Shown piece by piece: positions 8,537 through 18,630 of a stretch of DNA of 64,000 nt; positions within the stretch are counted from its first letter, which is position 1, and every line of letters begins with the position of its first letter. The DNA lies in NCBI GenBank assembly GCA_021299635.1, contig JAJTFA010000001.1, positions 409,842 through 473,841 on the forward strand, written 5' to 3'. Both the position numbers and the translations under genes were made by a program. Source of the stretch: Sphingobacteriales bacterium (GTDB taxonomy: Bacteria; Bacteroidota; Bacteroidia; UKL13-3). A model generated the notes under the pieces. The model saw only the letters and a list, made by a program, of their open reading frames with translations, had not been told where the DNA came from and made no database searches.

Positions 8537-10387
8537 TTACGCTAAAATTTCTTTTATTTTCTTAACTACTTCACTTGCCATGAAGGGTTGCCCCTGAATT
8601 TTGTTGTACGGAATGGCATCAATAAAATATTTATCACGGATAATCTTTGATAGCTGACCATTATTTAATTCAGGTATGACAACTGTTTTAAAATTGCCCA
8701 TTAGTTCATCTAAGTTTTTAGGGAAAGGATTTAGATAGCGTAGGTGGGCGTGCGAAACTTTATAACCTTCTGCAATAAGCTGCAATGTTGCTGTTTTAAG
8801 TGCTCCATAGGTGCCTCCCCAACCCAATATAAGCAGGTCTCCAGAATTAGATCCGGTATCTATATGCTGGTCAGGGATGTATTGTGCAACCTTGTCAACT
8901 TTCTCCTGACGTAGTTTTACCATGAATTCATGATTCTCCGGGTCATAAGAAATATTGCCTGTAATGTTCTGTTTTTCTAGTCCGCCAATACGGTGTTCCA
9001 AACCCTTGGTGCCTGGAACTGCCCAAGGGCGCGATAATTTTTCATCTCTGAAGTAAGGCATGAATTTGTCATCACTTGTTTTACGCTCTTTGGCAAACTC
9101 AACTGTAATAGGCTGTAACTGGCTTGATGAAGGGAATCTCCAGGGCTCAGATCCATTGGCAATGTATCCATCACTAAGAAAGAAAACAGGAATCATGTGC
9201 TCAAGCGCAATTCGGCAAGCCTCATAGGCCATTGTAAAACAATCAGCGGGAGACTGGGCAGCTACTACCACAACCGGGCATTCTCCGTTGCGTCCATAAA
9301 ATGCTTGTAACAAATCAGCCTGTTCGGTTTTGGTAGGCAATCCTGTACTTGGTCCGGCACGCTGAATGTTTACCACTACAAGCGGTAACTCAAGCATGGT
9401 TGCAAGTCCAATGGCTTCTGTTTTTAACGCGATGCCCGGACCGGAAGAACCTGTAATAGCAAGATGCCCGCCAAAAGCTGCACCAATGGCAGAACAAATA
9501 CCTGCAATTTCATCTTCGGCCTGAAATGTTTTGATATCAAAATTTTTGTATTTGGACAATTCATGCAATACATCGGAGGCAGGCGTGATGGGATATGTAC
9601 CATAAAATAAAGGCAAGCCTGATTTTACCGAAGCTGCGATTAAACCATAAGCAGCTGCCTGATTTCCCATGATACCGCGGTAGATGCCTGCATCCATTTT
9701 TGCAGGCGCAACCTGGTAGCGGTTGGCAAACATTTCAGTGGTTTCACCATAGTTCCATCCGGCTTCAAGCACCTTTAGATTTGCATTCATCACTGCTTCA
9801 TTTTTCTTAAATTTAGATTTAATGAAGTCAATGGTATTCTCCATAGGGCGGTGATACATCCAATAGAGCAAACCCAGCACAAACATATTTTTACAACGGT
9901 CAATCTCTTTGGTACCTAAACCACTATCTGCCAAAGCTGCACGGGTAATCTTGGTCACATCAATGGTTTTCAGGTCATAGTCAGCAAGAGAACCGTCTTC
10001 TATAGGATTTTTGCCCTCTGGTACATTTGCCAAACGCATGTTCTTAACATCAAAACCATCGGTATTGGCAATAATTACGCCTCCCTTTTTCAAATTCTTG
10101 ATATTGGCTTTTAATGCAGCCACATTCATTACCACCAGCACATCACACATATCACCGGGTGTGTGGATGCGTGTAGAACCAAAATGTATCTGATAGCCGG
10201 AAACCCCGGCTAGGGTTCCGATTGGGGCCCGTATTTCAGCAGGGAAATCGGGAAAGGTAGCCAGGTCGTTTCCAAAAAGTGCAGAGGCATTGGTAAACTG
10301 TGAACCTGTTAGCTGCATGCCGTCACCGGAATCGCCTGCAAATCGTATTACCACCGACTCAAGGGTGGCATCTTGTACTTTACTCAT
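8537..10387 (-). CDS. korA: 2-oxoacid:ferredoxin oxidoreductase, fused gamma-alpha subunit
   Basis: The 616-residue protein carries an N-terminal gamma domain (RFAGDSGDGMQLTGSQF near residue 15, then FPAEIRAP) fused to the alpha (pyrimidine-binding) domain starting near residue 230 with GNQAAAYG, YPITPASD and the FQAEDEIAG motif. This is the usual KorA fusion. With KorB it forms the complex that feeds low-potential electrons to ferredoxin. The end of the gene is 41 bp from korB. I saw no TAnnTTTG promoter in the 148 bp separating its start from the divergent asparaginase-like gene. The assignment is firm; the substrate is inferred. Confidence 0.93.
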   Translation of the reverse strand: MSKVQDATLESVVIRFAGDSGDGMQLTGSQFTNASALFGNDLATFPDFPAEIRAPIGTLAGVSGYQIHFGSTRIHTPGDMCDVLVVMNVAALKANIKNLKKGGVIIANTDGFDVKNMRLANVPEGKNPIEDGSLADYDLKTIDVTKITRAALADSGLGTKEIDRCKNMFVLGLLYWMYHRPMENTIDFIKSKFKKNEAVMNANLKVLEAGWNYGETTEMFANRYQVAPAKMDAGIYRGIMGNQAAAYGLIAASVKSGLPLFYGTYPITPASDVLHELSKYKNFDIKTFQAEDEIAGICSAIGAAFGGHLAITGSSGPGIALKTEAIGLATMLELPLVVVNIQRAGPSTGLPTKTEQADLLQAFYGRNGECPVVVVAAQSPADCFTMAYEACRIALEHMIPVFFLSDGYIANGSEPWRFPSSSQLQPITVEFAKERKTSDDKFMPYFRDEKLSRPWAVPGTKGLEHRIGGLEKQNITGNISYDPENHEFMVKLRQEKVDKVAQYIPDQHIDTGSNSGDLLILGWGGTYGALKTATLQLIAEGYKVSHAHLRYLNPFPKNLDELMGNFKTVVIPELNNGQLSKIIRDKYFIDAIPYNKIQGQPFMASEVVKKIKEILA

Positions 10388-10535
10388 TTCAGAGGGTTAA
10401 ATATAGCGGACGAAATTAAATGAAAGATGATTAATTTTCTAACTTCACCTTTACTTCATCTCAACAATTGTTAGGAGTAAAGGTTTGAATCTTCAATCCC
10501 TATGTTTAGTTTCGCTTTTTTATTGAGAAATTCTA

Positions 10536-11024
10536 ATGAGTATACGCATTTTCGTAACAGGTGGAACATTTGATAAGGAGTACAATGAACTCAATGGTGA
10601 ACTATTTTTTAAAGACACCCACATACAGGAAATTTTAAAGTTGGGAAGATGCAAAGTAGATGTGAGTGTGCGCACCCTTATGTTGGTTGATAGTTTAGAG
10701 ATGACAGATACCGATAGGAGGATTATTTTGGAAAGTTGCAGACAGGCTGATGAAAATCGCATCGTTATCACCCACGGTACTGATACCATGACCACTACCG
10801 CAAAAATGCTTGCAGAAAATATTCAGGATAAAACCATCGTTATAACCGGTGCCATGATTCCTTACAAATTTGGTTCAAGTGATGGTTTATTTAATCTGGG
10901 CAGTGCCCTGGCATTTGCTCAAACATTACCACATGGAGTGTATATTGCCATGAATGGAAGATATTTTAACTGGAATAATTGTAAGAAAAACAGGCAAACA
11001 GGTTTTTTTGAAGAAGTAGCTTAA
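10536..11024 (+). CDS. Short asparaginase-domain protein (N-terminal domain only)
   Basis: At 162 residues this is about half a normal L-asparaginase (roughly 330). It has the two nucleophile-region motifs of the N-terminal asparaginase domain: FVTGGTFDKEYNE at residues 6-18 and ITHGTDTMTTTAK near 78-90, as well as ITGAMIPYKFGSSD. It ends after ...NWNNCKKNRQTGFFEEVA, with no C-terminal domain following; the next gene starts 20 bp downstream. Single-domain proteins of this kind occur in bacterial genomes, so it is probably a real short family rather than a truncation. Activity and substrate are unknown. It may be co-transcribed with gmd. Confidence 0.8.
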   Translation: MSIRIFVTGGTFDKEYNELNGELFFKDTHIQEILKLGRCKVDVSVRTLMLVDSLEMTDTDRRIILESCRQADENRIVITHGTDTMTTTAKMLAENIQDKTIVITGAMIPYKFGSSDGLFNLGSALAFAQTLPHGVYIAMNGRYFNWNNCKKNRQTGFFEEVA

Positions 11025-11043
11025 TCATTTATAATTGCAAAGC

Positions 11044-12180
11044 ATGAAAACAGCGTTAATTACAGGAATCACAGGGCAGGATGGAGCATATCTGGCAGAA
11101 TTCCTTTTAAATAAAGGGTATACCGTTCACGGTATAAAACGTAGAAGCTCTTTATTTAATACCGATAGAATAGATCACCTCTACCAAGATCCACATGAAA
11201 AAAATCTGAAGCTAAAACTCCATTATGGCGATTTGACAGATTCTACTAACCTCATTCGGATTATCCAGGAAACCCAACCGGATGAAATTTATAACCTGGC
11301 TGCTATGAGCCACGTACAAGTTAGTTTTGAAACTCCGGAGTATACTGCAAATGCCGATGGTATTGGTACGCTTCGCATTCTTGAAGCGCTTCGTATTTGC
11401 AGCCTAACAAATAAAACAAGGGTTTACCAGGCATCTTCTTCTGAACTTTATGGAATGGTGCAGGCTGTTCCGCAAAATGAGAAAACACCATTTTATCCGC
11501 GCTCTCCTTATGCAGTTGCAAAACTTTATGCATACTGGATTACGGTAAATTATAGGGAAGCTTACGGTATGTATGCTTGCAATGGGATTTTGTTTAACCA
11601 TGAGAGTCCGATAAGGGGAGAAACATTTGTAACCAGAAAAATAACCCGCGCAGCAGCAAAAATTGTGTTGGGTATGCAGGATAAGTTGTATTTGGGTAAC
11701 CTCAATGCGCAAAGGGATTGGGGACATGCCAAGGATTATGTGGAAGCTATGTACTTAATTTTACAGCAGGAAAAGCCGGAGGATTATGTAATTGCTACAG
11801 GTATTACTACATCTGTTAGAGAGTTTGTTAAAATGGCATTTAAGGATGTTGGGATTGAGGTAGCCTTTAAAGGAGAGCAGGAGCATGAAACAGGATTTGT
11901 AAAATCTATTGATGCGAGTAGATTAAAAGAACTGGATATTCTTTCCTGCGTATTAAAACCGGGTGATGAAATTGTTGCAGTTGACCCGCGTTATTACAGA
12001 CCAACAGAAGTTGACCTGCTAATTGGTGATGCATCAAAAGCACATAAAAATTTAGGATGGAAACCTAAGTATGATTTGCCTGCATTGGTAAATGATATGA
12101 TGAAAGGTGACTTAAAACTCATGAAAAAAGAGAAATACCTGAAAGACTCTGGCTTTAAAACCCTGAATTATTTTGAATAA
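11044..12180 (+). CDS. gmd: GDP-mannose 4,6-dehydratase
   Basis: The 378-residue enzyme converts GDP-mannose to GDP-4-keto-6-deoxymannose, the first step to GDP-L-fucose. It is an extended [15 protein letters not shown] (NADP-binding GxxGxxG), [20 protein letters not shown], the catalytic [10 protein letters not shown] pair and [16 protein letters not shown] substrate loop. I chose the ATG at 11044, which gives the usual MKTALITG start; a TTG nine bases upstream would add three residues. It is followed 81 bp later by the next enzyme of the pathway, fcl, so the two probably form one unit supplying fucose for surface glycans or lipopolysaccharide. Confidence 0.96.
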   Translation: MKTALITGITGQDGAYLAEFLLNKGYTVHGIKRRSSLFNTDRIDHLYQDPHEKNLKLKLHYGDLTDSTNLIRIIQETQPDEIYNLAAMSHVQVSFETPEYTANADGIGTLRILEALRICSLTNKTRVYQASSSELYGMVQAVPQNEKTPFYPRSPYAVAKLYAYWITVNYREAYGMYACNGILFNHESPIRGETFVTRKITRAAAKIVLGMQDKLYLGNLNAQRDWGHAKDYVEAMYLILQQEKPEDYVIATGITTSVREFVKMAFKDVGIEVAFKGEQEHETGFVKSIDASRLKELDILSCVLKPGDEIVAVDPRYYRPTEVDLLIGDASKAHKNLGWKPKYDLPALVNDMMKGDLKLMKKEKYLKDSGFKTLNYFE

Positions 12181-12261
12181 AATTAGAAACTAAAGGTGTA
12201 TTGATCTACCTCAAAAATAATATATTTTTTTCAAATAGAATCAGTAATAGATATTGTAACG

Positions 12262-13200
12262 TTGAACTTTTCAGATAAAATTTATATCGCAGGGCACAAA
12301 GGAATGGTTGGCTCCGCCATGCACAGAAAACTTGTAAAAGAGGGCTACAGCAATATAGTTACCAGAACATCTGCTGAGCTTGACCTGACCAATCAGCAGG
12401 CGGTAGCTGAATTTTTTGCTACTGCGAAGCCTGAATATGTTTTTTTAGCAGCAGCAAAAGTTGGGGGCATTGTGGCCAATAATATTTACCGTGCAGATTT
12501 TATCTATCAAAACCTGATGATTGAATCCAATATCATTCACCAGAGTTATCTGCATGGAGTTAAAAAACTCATGTTCTTCGGCTCCTCTTGTATATACCCC
12601 AAATTAGCTCCACAGCCTTTGAAGGAAGAGTACTTGCTTACCGGTTTGCTTGAAGCAACCAATGAACCATATGCCATTGCGAAAATTGCCGGAATTAAAT
12701 TATGCGAAAGTTACCGCGATCAATACGGCTCTAATTTTATTTCAGTAATGCCTACCAATTTATATGGCTACGGAGATAACTACCATCCGGAACATTCACA
12801 TGTAATGCCTGCACTTATCAGAAGGTTACATGAGGCAAAAGTTAATCATGCTCCTTTTATTGAGGCATGGGGTACAGGTAAACCCTTAAGGGAGTTTTTA
12901 TTTGTAGATGACCTTGCTGACGCTTGCTATTTACTGATGCAGCAGTATGATGATAAACTTTTTGTAAATGTTGGATGTGGTGAAGATATTTCTATTAAAG
13001 ATTTAATTTACCTGATAAAGGATGTAGTAGGTTATGAAGGTGAAATACGTTTTGATGCAAGCAAGCCGGACGGCACGCCTCGTAAATTAATGGATGCAAG
13101 CATCTTGCTTCACCTTGGCTGGAAGCCAGCCATTGGTCTGAAAGAAGGGATTGCATTGGCCTATGCCGATTTTCTGAATGGCGCTTACAGAAGCGTTTAA
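12262..13200 (+). CDS. fcl: GDP-L-fucose synthase
   Basis: This 312-residue epimerase-reductase turns the Gmd product into GDP-L-fucose. Features: Rossmann start [13 protein letters not shown], the [11 protein letters not shown] block, GSSCIYPK, the catalytic YAIAKIAG pair and the [11 protein letters not shown] loop. No ATG precedes the Rossmann motif: the frame has a stop at 12202 and the first internal Met is inside GHKGM, so translation most likely begins at the TTG at 12262 (an ATT nine bases upstream is the less likely choice). The gene ends 12 bp from the convergent lyase gene, with no obvious terminator between them. Confidence 0.95.
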   Translation: MNFSDKIYIAGHKGMVGSAMHRKLVKEGYSNIVTRTSAELDLTNQQAVAEFFATAKPEYVFLAAAKVGGIVANNIYRADFIYQNLMIESNIIHQSYLHGVKKLMFFGSSCIYPKLAPQPLKEEYLLTGLLEATNEPYAIAKIAGIKLCESYRDQYGSNFISVMPTNLYGYGDNYHPEHSHVMPALIRRLHEAKVNHAPFIEAWGTGKPLREFLFVDDLADACYLLMQQYDDKLFVNVGCGEDISIKDLIYLIKDVVGYEGEIRFDASKPDGTPRKLMDASILLHLGWKPAIGLKEGIALAYADFLNGAYRSV

Positions 13201-13212
13201 TCTGCGGTATAG

Positions 13213-15912
13213 TTATTCCTTTGTCTTAATTATTTTTCTGCTGGCAAGATGTTTACCTGTTTGGGTATGAACTTGCAGAATATATAGTCCTTCACTTAAA
13301 TTATCTATTGGCAGGGTTGTTTCATTTTCCATGTAAACCAATTGTGTTTTCAATAATTTCCCGTTTAAATCATACAAGCCAATCACGTATGGTTCTTCAT
13401 TGATTTTAAATGAAAGGCGTAATTCTTTGGTAGCAGGCACTGGATATACTTTAAGAAAATCTGCATCCTGATAGATATTGGCTGTCTGTAGTTTTGTATC
13501 ATCCAATATAAAGCTGAATCTGCAGGGCTTATTAAAATATACTTCAGTAATTTTCGTAGTGCTGTTATATTTAACAGACCAGATTTGTGAACCTGTAAAC
13601 ATAAAAGGATAAGCACCGGTATGAAAATATACGATTCCAGTATCACCGCAATATCCGGTAACCGTTTTGCTTCCAATTTTTACGTACTGAATATTTTTCG
13701 GGAATGGAGCAGTAAAAATGGTATCACCTTCCATGCTTAATTGAGAGGCTTTGTAAACAAAAAAGTCGGCAAAAGTATTATTGGTTTCTGAAGCCCATAC
13801 CATTTGTGCATCTGTTATTATTTCTTGATTTAAACCGGTTGCTGTTTTTGAAAATGTCTGTATAGAATTATCAGATTTAGTAATAGCAATATCGGTATAT
13901 CCGCTTTGATTAACCTTATAAGCAACTGCATTACTAAGTTTAATGGTTTGAATCGGTATAGAATCGGTCTGAAGATTATTGTAAGGTTGCATTAAGGTTA
14001 TATATGAAACATTTGATGCAGGAGACAAGTTAGAAACCTTTAGGTAAGTATGCGTTCCAATATTTTCATAGGAAATTTCATGTTTGCCTGTTTGTTTGCT
14101 GAATTGTACTGGCACATTGGCATTCGTATAACTTAGTAACCCTGCATTTTTATACTTCCATGCTGCACGATTTTTGGTAGTTAGATCTGTAAATGTTCCT
14201 GTTGTAGAATTGCCACCTTCAAGGCCATATCCGTGAAGCAGCCACTGATAGGTTGCAGGTAAATTACTTTGTAAATGATCAATGAGTAGGAAGTATTTTT
14301 TTCTCACAAATAGTACTTTCCTATTTATATCCGTATTTTCATAATTGGTCCGCAGTTCAGCATAATCCTGTACAGGTGATGAAAATTCTTTCTCAATGAA
14401 ACTGGCCGCACCAAATGATTTTCCGGGAATACCGGGTAAAGGGCCTTTATTATTCACCAAAATCATATTATGGTTTTCTGCTTTTGCTACCGTATCACGC
14501 AAATCAAAACTGAGATAACCGGGGTCAATGGCCATCAACTGTTGATTGGTCATCATGAGAAAACTTCCATCATCCGCTTGATTATGTGATTCCGCAGCTG
14601 CCAATGCAGAACCATTTTTGCCCGTGAGCGCAAAATATGTAGCGGTTGAATCCCATGATGAACGCCAGACAGCAATACCGGCATCCGGAAAACTTTTAAA
14701 TAAACTATCTGTATATTTTAAAACAGGCGTGTTTGCTGCAATATAATTTGCGGTAATATCAACTACACCTTGAAGCTGCTCGCTTAAGGTGTTCTCTTTT
14801 GAAACATTTAGCTGGCTAAGATAAAGCGGCCAGTTATATTTAGGTTTGCCAAGCAAAGCCAATTCAGGAAAAGCTTTGTATATATAAGAGTCCTCAATGG
14901 GCGGATATCTGCCGTCAGGCATTCTTATGGCTTGTATCCAATCATAAATAAAAACATAGTTGGTATCATACCAAGGATTCCTGATTTTTCTGGGAATCGA
15001 AAAATAGGTATATTCTATACTGGTATCAGGCAGGAAATTACCAATAGATCTGAAAAAGGGAAGAAGATTGGCAAAGGCATAACGCATGTAGTAAGGGCCT
15101 TCTGCATAGCCTGCATATTTACCCGGGGTAGACTGTTTACGGATATCCCACCACATGACATTGAACGTATTCCACATGGCTGCATTAATCCAATTGCTTG
15201 GTTTTAATCGATCCAAGGTATCCGTTAAATCATTAAGCACAACTGCGGCTATACCCAGAGCACCGGTGGTCATAAGCGCATGATTGTTTTTTGCACCTTG
15301 AAAAAAATTGGTAAACGATACCTGTTTGCTCGCTTCATTATAAAGATTGCCGACATATGTTTTTACTTTGATTTTAGCCTGTTGCAATTCAATGGTATCT
15401 ATGCCTGCGCCACGAAGCAAATCGTAGGCACACACAAAGTCAATTATTTGCTTCGAGTTCCATTGCCATTCTATATAGTTCGATGGGCTATCGGTGCTAA
15501 ACTGGTTAATAAACGTATTGATCTCTTCCATCAATATTTTGCTCTTGTTTTTTAGATTTACCCTTTCTGTTGAAGTGAGCGGAGCAGTGCTGCCTGCAGT
15601 AGGCTTTACATTAAGCAAAACAAAGAATGCTGCATTTTTTGCTAAAATGGCACGTTGTCCTCTGTCTCCGCTTGTTGTATTTCCTAAAGGCGGTGCCTGC
15701 AGTGCTCTAATATATAGCTCATTTAATAAATCGTTGTTTACACCAGCGGCAAGCGCTGCTTTAAGTGAGGCAAGCTGATTTTTATTCACAAGTGTTCTTG
15801 GATAATCATAATTGGCATTTGTAGGATTCCATGGTTCCGGAACACTTTGAGCAAATTGGTGCTTAGCAACAAAGCTTAAAATTAGCAGAAAGAAGATAGC
15901 AACTTTATTCAT
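13213..15912 (-). CDS. Secreted heparinase II/III-like polysaccharide lyase with T9SS sorting domain
   Basis: The 899-residue protein (ATG at 15912; an ATG nine bases upstream is possible) has a signal peptide ending near QFAQ. An alpha-helical domain of the alginate lyase/heparinase N-terminal type follows (AYDLLRGAGID, NNHALMTTGALG), then the beta-sandwich heparinase II/III-like region, marked by AESHNQADDGSFLM near residue 440 and NHNMILVNN. From about residue 817 it ends with a type A T9SS sorting domain (VYPVPATKELRLSF, GLYDLNGKLLKTQ, GLYILQV, final KxIIKTKE). It is expected to be exported through T9SS and to cleave an acidic polysaccharide by beta-elimination. The substrate cannot be read from the sequence. 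Confidence 0.85.
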   Translation of the reverse strand: MNKVAIFFLLILSFVAKHQFAQSVPEPWNPTNANYDYPRTLVNKNQLASLKAALAAGVNNDLLNELYIRALQAPPLGNTTSGDRGQRAILAKNAAFFVLLNVKPTAGSTAPLTSTERVNLKNKSKILMEEINTFINQFSTDSPSNYIEWQWNSKQIIDFVCAYDLLRGAGIDTIELQQAKIKVKTYVGNLYNEASKQVSFTNFFQGAKNNHALMTTGALGIAAVVLNDLTDTLDRLKPSNWINAAMWNTFNVMWWDIRKQSTPGKYAGYAEGPYYMRYAFANLLPFFRSIGNFLPDTSIEYTYFSIPRKIRNPWYDTNYVFIYDWIQAIRMPDGRYPPIEDSYIYKAFPELALLGKPKYNWPLYLSQLNVSKENTLSEQLQGVVDITANYIAANTPVLKYTDSLFKSFPDAGIAVWRSSWDSTATYFALTGKNGSALAAAESHNQADDGSFLMMTNQQLMAIDPGYLSFDLRDTVAKAENHNMILVNNKGPLPGIPGKSFGAASFIEKEFSSPVQDYAELRTNYENTDINRKVLFVRKKYFLLIDHLQSNLPATYQWLLHGYGLEGGNSTTGTFTDLTTKNRAAWKYKNAGLLSYTNANVPVQFSKQTGKHEISYENIGTHTYLKVSNLSPASNVSYITLMQPYNNLQTDSIPIQTIKLSNAVAYKVNQSGYTDIAITKSDNSIQTFSKTATGLNQEIITDAQMVWASETNNTFADFFVYKASQLSMEGDTIFTAPFPKNIQYVKIGSKTVTGYCGDTGIVYFHTGAYPFMFTGSQIWSVKYNSTTKITEVYFNKPCRFSFILDDTKLQTANIYQDADFLKVYPVPATKELRLSFKINEEPYVIGLYDLNGKLLKTQLVYMENETTLPIDNLSEGLYILQVHTQTGKHLASRKIIKTKE

Positions 15913-15976
15913 ATACCCCATTATATTGCTATCGAAATTACAAAATTCCTTCCAATTATATCACGCATTTTTATTC

Positions 15977-16963
15977 ATGCTAAAAAATAAGACAGGTTTT
16001 ATCTCATTTATACTTTTGCTCTTGCTTGGTATTTTGCTTTTCTGGTTGTCATTTCGCCAGATTAAATTGCATGAAATTATTTTAGTATTAAGTAAGGGTA
16101 ATTATGAAATAGCGATACCCGTTTTTGCTATCTCGCTCACAGGCTACTGGTTTCGAATTAAAAGGTGGCAACTTATGCTAAATGCTATTCAGTTAAAGGC
16201 ACCTTCCAATCAACTATTTGCATCTCTTTGTGTAGGCTACTTGGTAAATTATGCTTTCCCAAGGTTAGGCGAAATAACACGTTGTTTGCTATTAAAGCGC
16301 ACAGCTCGGTTGCCGGTTGACAAAACATTGATAACCATCATTGCCGAGAGAACTTTTGATACGATATGCCTATTATTTTTGTCGTTGGTAGCATGGATTG
16401 TATATGCAGATTTGGCCTCTGACTTTTTTAGCAGACAAATTTGGAATCCCCTGGCTCAGAAATTTAGTAATTCCATCCATTTTCTCATTTTTATTGGCGC
16501 TGCTTTTGTTTTGCTTGCGCTGCTAATTTGGCGGCTAAGAAAAATTTCAGGTAATAAAATGGCAAGCAAGATGGAGGAATGGAAGATAACTTTTCTAAAT
16601 ATGCTCAACATTGAGCTAAAGTCCTTGTTTTTCTTATATACCATTTGCATTTGGAGTTGTTACCTGTTAATGACTTTTTTATGGTTTTTCATCTTTGATG
16701 AAAGCAGCCACCTGCAACTCTCAGATGCATTTCTGGTAATGATTATTGGAAGCATAGGCCGAAGTATACCAATACAAGGTGGAGGTATTGGCGCATACCA
16801 TTTCTTGGTAAGTCAGAGTTTATTGCTTTTTGGAATACCCTTGCTCACCGGAAATGCATTGGCCCTGGTTATACATGGTGCTCAAAGCATACTTACGTTT
16901 GTTACAGGTATAATTTGCTACCTTTGGATTCTTGTTATATTCAAACAAACACCTGAAACGTGA
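15977..16963 (+). CDS. Lysylphosphatidylglycerol synthase-type transmembrane (flippase-like) protein
   Basis: A 328-residue integral membrane protein with about eight hydrophobic segments. It matches the UPF0104 / LPG-synthase TM-region class: RIKRWQLMLNA, CVGYLVNYAFPRLGEITRC, IIAERTFDTICLL and, near the C-terminus, GSIGRSIPIQGGGIGAYHFL. Such proteins are proposed lipid or lipid-linked glycan flippases, without proof for this one. The ATG at 15977 gives a proper N-terminal membrane signal; a TTG at 15926 would add 17 residues and is a possible alternative. It is divergent from the lyase gene and its stop codon directly abuts the start of the next gene, which indicates translational coupling. 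Confidence 0.82.
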   Translation: MLKNKTGFISFILLLLLGILLFWLSFRQIKLHEIILVLSKGNYEIAIPVFAISLTGYWFRIKRWQLMLNAIQLKAPSNQLFASLCVGYLVNYAFPRLGEITRCLLLKRTARLPVDKTLITIIAERTFDTICLLFLSLVAWIVYADLASDFFSRQIWNPLAQKFSNSIHFLIFIGAAFVLLALLIWRLRKISGNKMASKMEEWKITFLNMLNIELKSLFFLYTICIWSCYLLMTFLWFFIFDESSHLQLSDAFLVMIIGSIGRSIPIQGGGIGAYHFLVSQSLLLFGIPLLTGNALALVIHGAQSILTFVTGIICYLWILVIFKQTPET

Positions 16964-18124
16964 ATGAAGAACGCTTTATTAAGGCATAGCACCATATTAC
17001 CTCTTTTTTTCTCTGTCATTTTCTGTGCTAAGGCGCAAGTCCCTAAAATTGGAGTAGATTCTCTTTTAGATGTGGCTTGCTGGAATGTGGAGTGGTTTGG
17101 CAATACATCTAATGGCCCAACCAATGAAGCCTTGCAATTTGATAATGTGAAGCAGGTGCTGGTCAATACAGATTTTGATGTTTGGGGTTTGTGCGAGGTA
17201 TCAGAATTCTCTACCTACATGAATTTGCAAAGTCAGTTACCCAAATATGAGTCGATTTTAGCATCTTACAGCCAAACGCAGAAAACAGCACTTTTTTACA
17301 AAAAGGATATGTTTGATCTTATCAGTTTTCAGCATGTATTATCGGAGAGTGTATACAATTATAATTTAGCAGGCCGTCCGCCTCTTGAAGTCATTTTGAA
17401 AACTAAAAACAGGCCCGTAATTGATACCATTTGTTTTCTTGTTGTTCACCTGAAAGCATTGGCTGATCAGGATTCATACGACCGTAGAAGAAACGCATCC
17501 ATAGCCATCAAAAATGATTATCTGGATAAGAACCGAAAGCAAATGAAAACAATTATGCTGGGCGATTGGAATGATGATCTGGATTTATCAACCTTTAGCA
17601 ATCAGCCTTCTCCATTCCAGAATTTTGTGCAGGATACCAACTACTTTTTTACAACCAAATTATTGAGTGAGTCTGGTAAAAAAACCTATGCTTTTATTGA
17701 GGGTTCTTTTATAGACCATATTATGATTAATCACCAATTGAAGAGTTTCTATATGCCGGCTTCCACCAAAGTGCTTGATATGATGCCTTCTTATATAAGT
17801 AACTTTTCCAACAACACTTCAGATCATTATCCGGTAGTTAGCTACTTTAATCTGAATAGACCTCCCGTTTTACCAACTTCTTTGCCGGAATTAGATTCTC
17901 ATATGCCCATTTTGACATATGATGCACAAGGCCATCATTTGCTTATTAAAGCGCATACATTAATGTTAATTACCATTTATGATATTTCCGGCAAACAGAT
18001 TCTCAATAAACAGTTTCCTGGAAGTGGCCTTTATCTTCAGCCGATTTCGGAACTTCCTCCGGGGTTCTATATGATGCAATGGCAAACCTCAGGGCAAAAA
18101 GGCATCGTGAAATTTATCAGGTAA
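16964..18124 (+). CDS. Secreted endonuclease/exonuclease/phosphatase-fold protein with T9SS sorting domain
   Basis: The 386-residue protein has a signal peptide (to about CAKAQ, residue 25), an EEP-fold catalytic domain and a C-terminal T9SS sorting segment. EEP marks are CWNVEWFG, WGLCEVSE (metal-binding Glu), FLVVHLKA, MLGDWNDDLD (metal and catalytic Asp/Asn) and the closing SDHYPVVSYF (catalytic Asp-His). The last 65 residues (ITIYDISGKQILNKQF, GFYMMQW, GIVKFIR) fit a sorting domain. It should be an extracellular or surface nuclease or phosphodiesterase; the substrate could be DNA or lipid phosphate. It directly follows the flippase-like gene with no gap. Confidence 0.85.
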   Translation: MKNALLRHSTILPLFFSVIFCAKAQVPKIGVDSLLDVACWNVEWFGNTSNGPTNEALQFDNVKQVLVNTDFDVWGLCEVSEFSTYMNLQSQLPKYESILASYSQTQKTALFYKKDMFDLISFQHVLSESVYNYNLAGRPPLEVILKTKNRPVIDTICFLVVHLKALADQDSYDRRRNASIAIKNDYLDKNRKQMKTIMLGDWNDDLDLSTFSNQPSPFQNFVQDTNYFFTTKLLSESGKKTYAFIEGSFIDHIMINHQLKSFYMPASTKVLDMMPSYISNFSNNTSDHYPVVSYFNLNRPPVLPTSLPELDSHMPILTYDAQGHHLLIKAHTLMLITIYDISGKQILNKQFPGSGLYLQPISELPPGFYMMQWQTSGQKGIVKFIR

Positions 18125-18225
18125 AAGACCTTGCTATCCCATTCATTGATTTAAATATCAATAAATCAATTTGTTATGAAATCATGAAAGTGCCGCGAGC
18201 TTTTGTTTTCATTCCTCTCAAAAAA

Positions 18226-18256
18226 TTTGTTTTTAACATGGATAGGCATATCTTTG
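18226..18256 (+). promoter_or_regulatory. Bacteroidota-type promoter for rplU-rpmA
   Basis: TTTG (18226-18229), 19 bp, then TATCTTTG (18249-18256), a full match to the -33 TTTG / -7 TAnnTTTG consensus of the phylum. Transcription would start near 18262, giving a leader of about 25 nt before rplU. Confidence 0.7.
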
Positions 18257-18286
18257 CCGTCCTTTAAATCAAAATAATTAAATAAC

Positions 18287-18598
18287 ATGTTTGCAATAGT
18301 TGACATTGCTGGCCAACAGTTCAAAGTAGAAAAAGACCAAACGGTTTATGTGCATAGACTGCCACATGCCGAAGGCGCCAGCGTTGAACTGAACAAAGTG
18401 TTGTTGGTAAACAACAACGGATCTATCAAAGTAGGTGTACCTACCGTAACAGGAGCCAACGTTAAGGCTAAAGTACTTACGCATTTAAAAGGCGATAAAG
18501 TTATCGTTTTTAAGAAGAAGCGCAGAAAAGGCTACAGGAAGAAAAACGGTCACCGTCAGTCTTTCACTAAAATTCAGATAGAAGCTATAAACGCTTAA
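18287..18598 (+). CDS. rplU: 50S ribosomal protein L21
   Basis: Bacterial bL21, 103 residues, a small subunit-assembly protein that binds 23S rRNA. It begins with the typical [18 protein letters not shown] and ends with the basic [16 protein letters not shown](S/F)T stretch followed by KIQIEAINA. Length is normal. A clear promoter sits just upstream, and rpmA follows after 32 bp, the conserved rplU-rpmA pair of nearly all bacteria. Confidence 0.98.
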   Translation: MFAIVDIAGQQFKVEKDQTVYVHRLPHAEGASVELNKVLLVNNNGSIKVGVPTVTGANVKAKVLTHLKGDKVIVFKKKRRKGYRKKNGHRQSFTKIQIEAINA

Positions 18599-18630
18599 TT
18601 GTTAAACCGAAGAAATAATTACTCAATACA

